Assembly (NCBI GenBank): GCA_016794735.1
Contig: JAEUJK010000426.1
Coordinates: 1-5,083 of the forward strand
Reading direction: 5' to 3'
Source of the DNA: Gemmatimonadota bacterium
GTDB taxonomy: Bacteria; Gemmatimonadota; Gemmatimonadetes; Gemmatimonadales; Gemmatimonadaceae
Length of the DNA stretch: 5,083 nucleotides
Part shown: positions 1 through 5,083 of the stretch, piece after piece
Numbering within the stretch: the first letter of the stretch is position 1
Layout: every line of letters starts with the position of its first letter
Notes under the pieces: model-generated
The model's database searches: none
Seen by the model: the letters and a program-made list of their open reading frames with translations, nothing else
Told to the model about the DNA's origin: nothing
Program-made: the position numbers and the translations under genes

Positions 1-731
1 TCATCGACACGAAAGGCGCGGTGCAGCCAGAGCGAATGGTCGAGCGATGCCATCTGCAGCCCGCGCGAGCGGAAGGTCAAGCCGTGGGGTTGCAGCGCCG
101 TCGTGATCAGGCCGTAGTCGGACACGTACGCCAGCACGGCCTGGTGCAGCAACGTCTCATCCGGGAGGGTGTTCACCGTCTTGAACCAGACGTGGCGCAC
201 CGGCTCGTGCGGGACGCCGGGGGCAAACGGATCGATCGGGTTCACGGGGCGAAAATCCACCGGGCGATCCTGCGTGAGCACGGTACGCAGCGGCTCCGGG
301 ATCCGGTCGGCCATCTCGCGGATCAGGTCGAGTTCCGGGGAGAGGGACTCCGGAGGCGGCACGTCCGGCATCTGGTGCTGGTGCTCATGCCCCGCTTCCG
401 CGACGTGAAAGGACGCCGACAGGTTGAAGATCGCCTGGCCGTGCTGGATCGCGGTGACGCGCCGTGTGGTGAAGCTCTTCCCGTCGCGCAGCCGATCCAC
501 GAAAAAGACGATCGGCGCCTCCAGGTCGCCGGGCAGGATGAAGTACCCATGGACGGAGTGCGCCTCGCGCCCCTCATCCACCGTGCGCCGCGCCGCAACC
601 AGCGCCTGGGCGAACACCTGCCCGCCGAAGACCCGGCCGGATCCGAGGTCGCGATTGCGCCCGCGGTAGATGTTGACCTCCAGCGGCTCGAGGTCGAGGA
701 GGTCGAGCAGAATGTCGTCAGGGCGGGCCAT
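1..731 (-). CDS. tesB: Acyl-CoA thioesterase II (TesB family), C-terminus cut by window edge
   Basis: Predicted to hydrolyse medium/long-chain acyl-CoA to free fatty acid and CoA in the cytoplasm. Reading down from ATG at 731, 243 codons are open with no stop, and the frame leaves the window at base 1. E. coli TesB is about 286 residues, so roughly the last 40 are missing. Against E. coli TesB (from memory) the match is nearly collinear: DLLDLEPLE start, RVFGGQV (33-39), PGD (67-69), LRDGKSF (81-87), AEAGHEHQ (111-118), LQPHG (213-217) and SLDHSLWLHR (229-238). This double-hotdog family uses Asp204, Thr228 and Gln278 in E. coli. Here Asp205 is present, the Thr position is Ser229 (a conservative change), and the Gln would lie outside the window. 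It lies 54 bases downstream of the serine hydrolase on the same strand. No good Shine-Dalgarno precedes the ATG; a TAGAAT box 7 bases upstream suggests a leaderless start. Family assignment is very secure. Confidence 0.95.
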   Translation of the reverse strand, partial: MARPDDILLDLLDLEPLEVNIYRGRNRDLGSGRVFGGQVFAQALVAARRTVDEGREAHSVHGYFILPGDLEAPIVFFVDRLRDGKSFTTRRVTAIQHGQAIFNLSASFHVAEAGHEHQHQMPDVPPPESLSPELDLIREMADRIPEPLRTVLTQDRPVDFRPVNPIDPFAPGVPHEPVRHVWFKTVNTLPDETLLHQAVLAYVSDYGLITTALQPHGLTFRSRGLQMASLDHSLWLHRAFRVD

Positions 732-738
732 GCCCGGA

Positions 739-744
739 ATTCTA
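739..744 (-). promoter_or_regulatory. Possible -10 box (TAGAAT) for leaderless tesB transcript
   Basis: On the minus strand TAGAAT (5 of 6 matches to TATAAT) ends exactly 7 bases before the tesB ATG. A start site about 7 bases downstream of this box would fall at the ATG, giving an mRNA with little or no leader. That fits the absence of a purine-rich ribosome site before this start. The hexamer at the expected -35 position (762-767, GAGCTT) does not match the consensus, so this rests on the -10 box and its spacing alone. Confidence 0.35.
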
Positions 745-749
745 TTCGG

Positions 750-774
750 TTCCCGCGCGGGAAGCTCCCGCGCG
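750..774. repeat. GC-rich dyad between serine hydrolase and tesB
   Basis: Two overlapping perfect symmetries share bases here. One is a 14-bp palindrome, TTCCCGCGCGGGAA (750-763). The other is a 9-bp stem, CGCGCGGGA (754-762) with TCCCGCGCG (766-774), around a 3-base loop. The stem begins 11 bases past the serine hydrolase stop on the minus strand, so it could end or stabilise that transcript, but no T-tract follows it. The palindrome ends 5 bases upstream of the TAGAAT box, where an operator could also lie. The symmetry is directly visible; either role is inference. Confidence 0.45.
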
Positions 775-785
775 AGCGGTGGTCG

Positions 786-2042
786 TCACCGCCCCCCGAC
801 GAGGGCCTGGTAGACGAGTGTCGGGAAACGCCCGGCTGCATCCGACGCGTTAGGCAGCATCTGGATCATGAAGACGATCACGAGCCGCTCGACCGGGTCG
901 ATCTTGTAGGTGGTGGCGTACGCCCCGCCCCACCCGTACGACCCGACCGACGCGAAGCCATCGGCGCCCGGGCGCTCCGCCACCGAGAAGCCAAGGCCGA
1001 AGCCCATCCCGTTGTCGCCGTAGAGGCGCCCGACCTGGTTGGTGCGCATCACGTCGATCGTCTTCGGGCCCAGCAGCCGCGTGCCATCGAGGGTGCCGCC
1101 GTTGAGGTACATCTGCAGGAACCGCCCGTAGTCGCGCGCGGTCGACAACATGCCGGCACCACCGGCGAAGTTGCGCCGCGGGCCGTCGACGTAATGCCCC
1201 TGCCCGCGCGCACCGTCCGGGGCACGCACGGCCTTTCGCGACGCGTCCGACATGTACACAGTCGCCAGGCGCTCGCGCTTGGCCGGCGGGAGGAAGTAGT
1301 GCGTGTCGCGCATGCCTAACGGCTCCGTGATGCGCGTGCGCACGAACTCGTCGAGCGACATGCCCGAGGCCTTCTCGACGACACACCCCAGGATGTCGGT
1401 GTTGTACCCGTAGACGAAGGCGCTTCCCGGTTGCGCGACGAATGGCAGGGTGGCCAGGCGCTCCATCGTCGTGCACACCGGCTCGTCCTTGTCCGCCGTG
1501 TACCAGCCGAATCCGGCGGCGGGACCGAGCCCGACGGCCTGGTATTTCGCCGAGACCTTGGCGTCGGTGCCGTAGGATATGCCGGCCGTGTGCGTGAGCA
1601 GGTCGAAGATGGTGATCGGCCGCCGCGCCGGGACGATCGAGTCTGCCGTCACCGCGACCGTCGTGCGGGCATACGCCGGGATGAACCGACTCACCGGATC
1701 GGTCAATGCGATGCGACCTTCCTCAACGAGCATCATGACCGCGGTGCTCGTGATCGCCTTGGTCTGCGACGCGATGCGGAAGATCGCGTCCGTGGTCATC
1801 CGCCGTCCCGCCTCCTTGTCGCTCCAGCCGAACGCGCGTTCGTAGACGACCTTCCCGTCCCGCATCACCAGCCCCACCGCGCCGGCGATGCTGCCGTCGT
1901 CAACGCGTTCCTGCAGGGCGCGATCGATCCGGGCCAGGCGATCGGGGGCGAACCCGCCGACCGGGGCAGCCTTTCGCGCCGGCTGGGCAAGGAGTGAGGT
2001 GCCCGCGAGGGCCAGGAGGAGGGTGCTCGTGCGCAGCGACAT
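786..2042 (-). CDS. Secreted serine hydrolase, beta-lactamase class C / EstB-like esterase family
   Basis: A 418-residue protein of the serine beta-lactamase-like superfamily (Pfam Beta-lactamase; EstB-type esterases, DD-peptidases, class C enzymes). The N-terminus MSLRTSTLLLALAG followed by SLLAQPA looks like a cleavable signal peptide, so it probably acts in the periplasm or outside. Motifs in order are SQTK at 92-95 (nucleophile Ser92, general-base Lys95), LLTHTAGISYG at 148-158, YGYNTDILG at 211-219 (Tyr211 aligned with the EstB tyrosine of YSxxxDVLG), NFAGGAGMLST at 291-301, and WGGAY at 371-375 in the place of the KTG motif. WGG rather than KTG points to an esterase or peptidase-like hydrolase rather than an antibiotic-degrading beta-lactamase; the substrate cannot be read from sequence. 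The frame stays open upstream to an ATG at 2165, but I chose 2042 because it places the signal peptide at the N-terminus and avoids running through the yceI promoter. No clear Shine-Dalgarno is visible. tesB follows on the same strand. Confidence 0.93.
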   Translation of the reverse strand: MSLRTSTLLLALAGTSLLAQPARKAAPVGGFAPDRLARIDRALQERVDDGSIAGAVGLVMRDGKVVYERAFGWSDKEAGRRMTTDAIFRIASQTKAITSTAVMMLVEEGRIALTDPVSRFIPAYARTTVAVTADSIVPARRPITIFDLLTHTAGISYGTDAKVSAKYQAVGLGPAAGFGWYTADKDEPVCTTMERLATLPFVAQPGSAFVYGYNTDILGCVVEKASGMSLDEFVRTRITEPLGMRDTHYFLPPAKRERLATVYMSDASRKAVRAPDGARGQGHYVDGPRRNFAGGAGMLSTARDYGRFLQMYLNGGTLDGTRLLGPKTIDVMRTNQVGRLYGDNGMGFGLGFSVAERPGADGFASVGSYGWGGAYATTYKIDPVERLVIVFMIQMLPNASDAAGRFPTLVYQALVGGR

Positions 2043-2124
2043 GGCAGGTTCGACGATGGTCGGGGGGGAACGCGGCCAGAGCTTAGCCCCAAATGCCCGC
2101 TCCTGCACCCCGAAAAACCGCCTC

Positions 2125-2153
2125 TTGACGGGACCCTCTGCCCCATATACCTT
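2125..2153 (+). promoter_or_regulatory. Probable sigma70-type promoter of the yceI-like gene
   Basis: TTGACG at 2125-2130 matches the -35 consensus in 5 of 6 positions. Downstream, the AT-richer patch ATATACCTTAG offers TACCTT (2148-2153) with a 17-base spacer, or TATACC (2146-2151) with 15. The first has the better spacing and the key TA...T bases. Transcription would start near 2160, giving a leader of about 40 bases that contains GGAG at 2184-2187, 10 bases before the ATG. It sits in the 155-base divergent region shared with the serine hydrolase. Confidence 0.6.
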
Positions 2154-2197
2154 AGCACTGAGCAAACGAACACTGAACTACTTGGAGATCCCCAACA

Positions 2198-2743
2198 ATG
2201 TCTACCTGGAACATCGACCCGACCCACTCCACCGTTGGCTTCTCGGTCAAGCACCTGATGATCTCGACGGTTCGCGGGCGCTTTTCGGACTACTCGGCCA
2301 CCCTGAACCTGGATGAGGCCGCCCCGGCCAACTCCTCCCTCGAGGTGACCATCAACGCCGCCTCGGTCGACACGCGCACCGAGCAGCGGGACAACCACCT
2401 CCGGTCGGCCGACTTCTTCGACGTCGCCAACCACCCGTCGCTCACCTTCAAGAGCACCAAGGTCGACGGCAAGCTCGACGGTGACTTCACGGTCACGGGC
2501 GACCTGACGATCCGCGGCACCACGCGCCCGATCACGCTCAAGGCGTCCTTCGAGGGCGCGGGCCAGGATCCCTGGGGCAACGAGCGGAAGGCCTTCAGCG
2601 CCTCGGGCAAGATCAACCGCGAGGAGTTCGGCCTCACCTGGAACCAGGCCCTCGAGGCCGGCGGCCTCCTGGTCTCCACCGACGTGAAGTTCGAGCTCGA
2701 GGTGCAGTTCGTGCGCGCCGCGCAGGCCCGCCAGGCGGCCTAA
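2198..2743 (+). CDS. YceI family (polyisoprenoid-binding, lipocalin-like) protein
   Basis: A 181-residue protein covering the whole YceI domain, an extended lipocalin-like beta-barrel that in structurally studied members binds a polyprenyl chain. Visible family features are WNIDPTHSTVGFSVKHL (4-20), RDNHLRSADFFD (64-75), HPSLTFKST (79-87), GDLTIRGTTRPI (101-112), NREEFGLTWNQ (140-150) and the final strand VSTDVKFELEVQF (159-171). There is no signal peptide: the barrel begins at residue 3, so unlike secreted E. coli YceI this one should be cytoplasmic, as in Thermus-type members. The C-terminal tail after 171 is a short Ala/Arg/Gln stretch. The start is supported by GGAG 10 bases upstream and a promoter further up. 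It is the only plus-strand gene, divergent from the hydrolase and convergent with the SRPBCC gene, so it is probably monocistronic. The family is often linked to isoprenoid quinone or stress functions, but nothing here fixes the ligand. Confidence 0.95.
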   Translation: MSTWNIDPTHSTVGFSVKHLMISTVRGRFSDYSATLNLDEAAPANSSLEVTINAASVDTRTEQRDNHLRSADFFDVANHPSLTFKSTKVDGKLDGDFTVTGDLTIRGTTRPITLKASFEGAGQDPWGNERKAFSASGKINREEFGLTWNQALEAGGLLVSTDVKFELEVQFVRAAQARQAA

Positions 2744-2759
2744 TCAAACGCAGCAAGGT

Positions 2760-2786
2760 GACGCGTCGGTCCGTTCCCGACGCGTC
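2760..2786. terminator. Hairpin in convergent intergenic gap, likely bidirectional terminator
   Basis: GACGCGTCGG (2760-2769) and CCGACGCGTC (2777-2786) form a perfect 10-bp stem around a 7-base loop. It lies between the yceI-like stop (2743) and the stop of the facing SRPBCC gene (2789). Position and symmetry suit a shared terminator for both strands. No T-run follows on either side, so it is not a classical intrinsic terminator; it may act as a 3'-end barrier or need Rho. Confidence 0.55.
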
Positions 2787-2788
2787 CG

Positions 2789-3304
2789 TCAGGGGGTGAT
2801 GCGGGGCTCCTCGCCAAAATGGGAGGCCAATCCCTGCATCACCCCTTCGATCGTTGCGGCCTGGTCGAGGACGAAGTGCGACACGAATCGGAAGATCGGG
2901 TTGAAGACCTTCCCTTCCTCCGTGATGGTCAGCCGGGTCCCGCCGTCGGTGGCGCTCAGCGTGTACACCCAGCGCCCACCGAAGGGCAGCGTGCTGTCGG
3001 CAATCGTGCGCACGAGGCGTGTGGGCGGAATGGCCTCGGTCGTCTCGAACGGAATGGCGCCGTCACCCGTGTCTTCGAGCCACGTCTCGCGCGAGGTACC
3101 CGGCACCAGCTCCACCGAGGTCAGTTCCTTGCGCCACGTGAGCTGGCCGCGGTAGTCCGTGAGCACTCCCCAGACTTCGTCGGCCGGCCGGTTGAGCGCG
3201 AGCGTTCGCGTGGCCACGTGGTCGACCGGCAGCGTGGCGCCAACCCCGGCAACCGCGGCCACGATGACGACCATTCCCAGCACGACCTTCAGGGCGACGC
3301 GCAT
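2789..3304 (-). CDS. Membrane-anchored SRPBCC (START-like / polyketide cyclase-like) protein
   Basis: 171 residues. Residues 1-24 (MRVALKVVLGMVVIVAAVAG onward) are a hydrophobic segment after a short basic start, with no obvious cleavage site: an N-terminal anchor or uncleaved signal. Residues about 30-165 resemble the SRPBCC helix-grip fold. ATRTLALNRPADEVWGVLTDY is the typical first strand and following helix (x-V-W-x-x-L-T-D), then WRKELTSVELVPG, RLVRTIADSTLPFGGRW (96-112), TRLTITEEG (123-131), and a long C-terminal helix from about 139. The fold makes a hydrophobic ligand pocket; no catalytic residues are recognisable, so binding rather than catalysis is possible. The domain should face outside the cytoplasm if the anchor inserts N-in. 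ATG is 2 bases after the symporter stop (TGA-GG-ATG), strongly suggesting translational coupling. The frame is open further upstream inside the symporter gene, but this start gives the anchor and normal domain length. Confidence 0.85.
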   Translation of the reverse strand: MRVALKVVLGMVVIVAAVAGVGATLPVDHVATRTLALNRPADEVWGVLTDYRGQLTWRKELTSVELVPGTSRETWLEDTGDGAIPFETTEAIPPTRLVRTIADSTLPFGGRWVYTLSATDGGTRLTITEEGKVFNPIFRFVSHFVLDQAATIEGVMQGLASHFGEEPRITP

Positions 3305-3306
3305 CC

Positions 3307-4971
3307 TCAGCTGCCCTGCACCTGCCGGAGCCGACCGCCGGAAAGGACGACACCCACCAGGACCACGGTGACGGCGCCGATGACGTTGTGCCAGAGGAAG
3401 GAGACCGCGGGCGCCGTGAACGACACGACGCCAACGGCAGTCATCCCGGCAATGAGTCCCCCGAAGGCGCCGATGGCGCGCGCGCCCGGAATCATGGCGA
3501 GCAGGAAGACGCCGAGGATGGAGCCGTAGAAGAACGAGCCGAACCGGTTCACGACCTCGATCAATGAACCGAGGGAGGCGGCGTACGTCGCCACGACGCA
3601 GGCGAAGATCCCCCAGACACCGGTCGCGGCCTTCGACACGCCGAGGAAGTGCGCGTCGGTGGCCTCGGGGCGCACCCATCGCCGGTAGAAGTCGATCACT
3701 GTCGCCGTCGACAACGAGTTCAACTCGGCGGCGATGCTCGACATGGCGGCGGCCATCACCGCGGCAATGAAGATCCCGGCGAGGCCGAGCGGGAGTTCGT
3801 TGAGGACAAAGTGCGGAATGATGTAGTTCACGTCGCGCGACGACTCGCCGGTGACGCGCGCGGCCATCTCGAGCGCCTCGGTGCGCACCTTGTTCACCTG
3901 CGCGTCGGCGGCGCGGAAGGCCTCGGTGGTGAGCGGTGTGCGATTGGCGGCGAGTTCCTTCGCGGCACCGGCACGAATCCCCGTGGCCGTCTGGAAGCGC
4001 TGGTTCACGTCGGCCCAGAGGACGGGCTCACGCTCCTGCACCACCCGCGCGTGGGCCGGGTTGAACAGGGCCGGCTGCGGCTGGAAGAGGTAGAAGACAA
4101 ACACCAGAATGCCGATCAGCAGGATCAGGGCCTGGAGCGGGATCTTCCAATACGCGCTCATGAGGAGCGAGCTGCGCGCCTCGTCGACCGACTTGGCCGT
4201 GAGGTAGCGCTGCACCTGGCTCTGGTCCGTCCCGAAGTACGACAGCATGAGGAACGTGCCGCCGATGATCCCCGACCAGAAGGTGTAGGTCTCGTTGAGC
4301 GTGAAGGTGAAATCGAACGTCTTCATGCGTCCCACGGCGCCCGCGAGCGTGAGAGCGTCGTCCGCGGGGACCGGGAGCCGCAGCAGGAGCACGATGACGA
4401 TGGCTCCGAGGGCCCCCACGATGAGGAACATCTGCTTCACGTCGGCCCAGGTCACGGCCTGCACCCCGCCGAGCATCGTATAGATGACGGTGGGCACCCC
4501 GATCAATGCGACCGACCAGGAGATCGGCCATCCGAAGATCGCGGAGAAGACAATGGCTGGCGCCGAGATGATGGCGCCGCACGACATGCCGCGCGAAATC
4601 AGGAAGAGGAAGCTGGTGAGCGAGCGCGTCTTCGCGTCGAACCGCTTCTCGAGGAACTCATAGGCCGTGTAGACCTTGGCGCGGTGCAGGAAGGGGACGA
4701 GGGTGACCCCGAGGATGACCATCGCCACCGGCAGTCCGAAGTAGAACTGGACGAACCGCATCCCGTCGGTGGCGCCCTGCCCCGTCGTCCCGATCATGGT
4801 CACGGCCGAGAGCTGGGTGGCCATGACGGAGAGGCCCACCGCCCACCAGGGGAGGTTGCGATTGGCCAGGAAGTACCCCTCCAGCTCCGTGGTCCCCTTG
4901 GCGCGCCGGAGCCCGTCCCAGACTACGTAGACCAGGTAGGTGACGATGATGACCCAGTTCAGCCAATGCAT
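3307..4971 (-). CDS. Sodium:solute symporter (SSS/SLC5 family) with enlarged polar loop
   Basis: A 554-residue inner-membrane Na+-coupled solute carrier with the LeuT fold and about 13 hydrophobic segments (roughly 3-19, 44-66, 74-95, 118-145, 150-165, 178-200, 230-247, 275-297, 393-425, 441-465, 470-495, 500-518, 525-545). Family motifs include GYFLANRNLPWW (32-43), YTMLGGVQAVTWAD (164-177), FGTDQSQVQRYLTAKS (246-261) and MSSIAAELNSLST (410-422). By alignment from memory with Vibrio SGLT, the Na2-site positions A62/I65/A361/S364/S365 correspond to A51/L54/A408/S411/S412, so sodium coupling looks intact. Sugar-contact E68/Q69 correspond to V57/T58, so a vSGLT-like sugar mode is not supported and the substrate is unknown. 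Residues about 300-380 form a charged, probably helical insertion between two membrane segments. The start is fixed by a strong GGGAGGGG site 9 bases upstream. It sits between a 31-residue membrane ORF and the SRPBCC gene, with gaps of 3 and 2 bases. Confidence 0.95.
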   Translation of the reverse strand: MHWLNWVIIVTYLVYVVWDGLRRAKGTTELEGYFLANRNLPWWAVGLSVMATQLSAVTMIGTTGQGATDGMRFVQFYFGLPVAMVILGVTLVPFLHRAKVYTAYEFLEKRFDAKTRSLTSFLFLISRGMSCGAIISAPAIVFSAIFGWPISWSVALIGVPTVIYTMLGGVQAVTWADVKQMFLIVGALGAIVIVLLLRLPVPADDALTLAGAVGRMKTFDFTFTLNETYTFWSGIIGGTFLMLSYFGTDQSQVQRYLTAKSVDEARSSLLMSAYWKIPLQALILLIGILVFVFYLFQPQPALFNPAHARVVQEREPVLWADVNQRFQTATGIRAGAAKELAANRTPLTTEAFRAADAQVNKVRTEALEMAARVTGESSRDVNYIIPHFVLNELPLGLAGIFIAAVMAAAMSSIAAELNSLSTATVIDFYRRWVRPEATDAHFLGVSKAATGVWGIFACVVATYAASLGSLIEVVNRFGSFFYGSILGVFLLAMIPGARAIGAFGGLIAGMTAVGVVSFTAPAVSFLWHNVIGAVTVVLVGVVLSGGRLRQVQGS

Positions 4972-4974
4972 CGC

Positions 4975-5070
4975 TCAGCCCCTCCCGTGGTAGCGCACCT
5001 GGAGGAGCCAGAGGATGGCGAGGGCCACCACCTGGATCGAGAGGACGCGGAGGAGGGTTCGGCGGAACAT
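4975..5070 (-). CDS. Small single-span membrane protein upstream of symporter (5' end uncertain)
   Basis: From ATG at 5070 the frame encodes 31 residues: a basic start (MFRRTLLR), a hydrophobic stretch VLSIQVVALAILWLLQV (9-25), and a short basic/glycine tail (RYHGRG). Its TGA is followed by GCG and the symporter ATG, and the symporter's ribosome-binding site lies within its last codons, so the two are arranged for coupled translation. The pattern of basic N-terminus plus one membrane span fits a small inner-membrane peptide, perhaps a symporter accessory subunit; some SSS carriers have small partners such as DUF4212 or DUF3311 proteins, but this one is shorter than those and I do not recognise its family. 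No stop occurs in the 13 upstream bases (a C-rich run), so it could instead be the C-terminal end of a longer protein beginning outside the window. No ribosome site is visible in those bases. Confidence 0.55.
   Translation of the reverse strand: MFRRTLLRVLSIQVVALAILWLLQVRYHGRG
4979..4986 (-). promoter_or_regulatory. Strong Shine-Dalgarno of the symporter gene
   Basis: The minus strand reads GGGAGGGG, with the GGAGG core ending 9 bases before the symporter ATG at 4971. It overlaps the last sense codons of the 31-residue upstream ORF, just before that ORF's stop. It is the strongest purine-rich site in the window and fixes the symporter start. Ribosomes finishing the small ORF would pass directly over it. 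Confidence 0.7.
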
Positions 5071-5083
5071 GGATGGGGGGGGG

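Noticed and set aside
21..1319. A 432-codon open frame on the plus strand opposite tesB and the serine hydrolase
   Set aside because: It has no recognisable domain, is very rich in Arg, His, Val and Asp, and lies antisense to two strongly conserved genes. Long antisense frames are expected at this GC content and codon bias.
850..1476. A 208-codon minus-strand frame inside the serine hydrolase
   Set aside because: It is a shifted reading of the hydrolase, with Arg/Ala/His-rich composition and no domain of its own.
786..2042. Reading the serine hydrolase as an antibiotic-resistance class C beta-lactamase
   Set aside because: The SxxK and Tyr motifs are present, but the KTG motif is replaced by WGG as in EstB-type esterases and there is no ampR-like neighbour, so a resistance call is not supported.
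2080..2108. Possible minus-strand promoter for the serine hydrolase (TAAGCT with GTGCAG 17 bases upstream)
   Set aside because: The -35 hexamer matches the consensus poorly and the -10 has only the TA...T bases, which occur often by chance.
2043..2165. Upstream ATG at 2165 extending the serine hydrolase by 41 residues
   Set aside because: It would bury the signal peptide inside the protein and run through the yceI-like promoter. The extension has no recognisable family feature.
3305..3679. Upstream extension of the SRPBCC frame into the symporter gene
   Set aside because: The extra residues are Arg-rich out-of-frame translation of the symporter, and the ATG at 3304 directly gives a membrane anchor and a normal-size domain.
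5075..5083. Run of nine G (C on the minus strand) at the window end, upstream of the micro-ORF
   Set aside because: It could suggest a slippage-prone tract or a sequencing artefact, but it lies at the very edge with no context, so no claim can be made.

Overview
This is GC-rich bacterial chromosomal DNA (by eye roughly two thirds G+C, with strong third-position G/C bias). It carries four recognisable protein families and a fifth, very small gene candidate. GC content, the family mix (EstB-like serine hydrolase with a signal peptide, cytoplasmic YceI, sodium:solute symporter with a long extracytoplasmic loop) and general sequence feel suggest an uncultured-type soil or aquatic bacterium, perhaps Gemmatimonadota. 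That placement is an impression, not a computed result. There are no rRNA, tRNA, CRISPR, insertion sequence or phage features.

Layout: the left block (1-2042) is on the minus strand. It holds a secreted EstB/class C beta-lactamase-like serine hydrolase followed, after 54 bases, by a TesB-type acyl-CoA thioesterase that runs off the left edge. The 54-base gap holds a GC-rich dyad and a TAGAAT box 7 bases before the tesB ATG, so tesB may have its own, possibly leaderless, promoter. A 155-base divergent region (2043-2197) separates the hydrolase from the only plus-strand gene, a YceI/polyisoprenoid-binding protein (2198-2743) with a visible promoter and Shine-Dalgarno sequence. A perfect 10-bp hairpin lies in the 45-base convergent gap after it.

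The right block (2789-5070) is a tightly packed minus-strand cluster. A 31-residue, single-membrane-segment ORF (its 5' side may continue past the window) is followed after 3 bases by a 554-residue SSS-family Na+/solute symporter. After 2 more bases comes a membrane-anchored SRPBCC (START-like) protein. The spacing implies one translationally coupled transcript: small membrane peptide, transporter and lipid/ligand-binding-fold protein.

Nothing here is a clear new defence, mobile or biosynthetic system. The points most worth a second look are the coupled micro-ORF/symporter/SRPBCC trio, the roughly 80-residue polar loop inside the symporter, and the palindrome plus -10 arrangement upstream of tesB.
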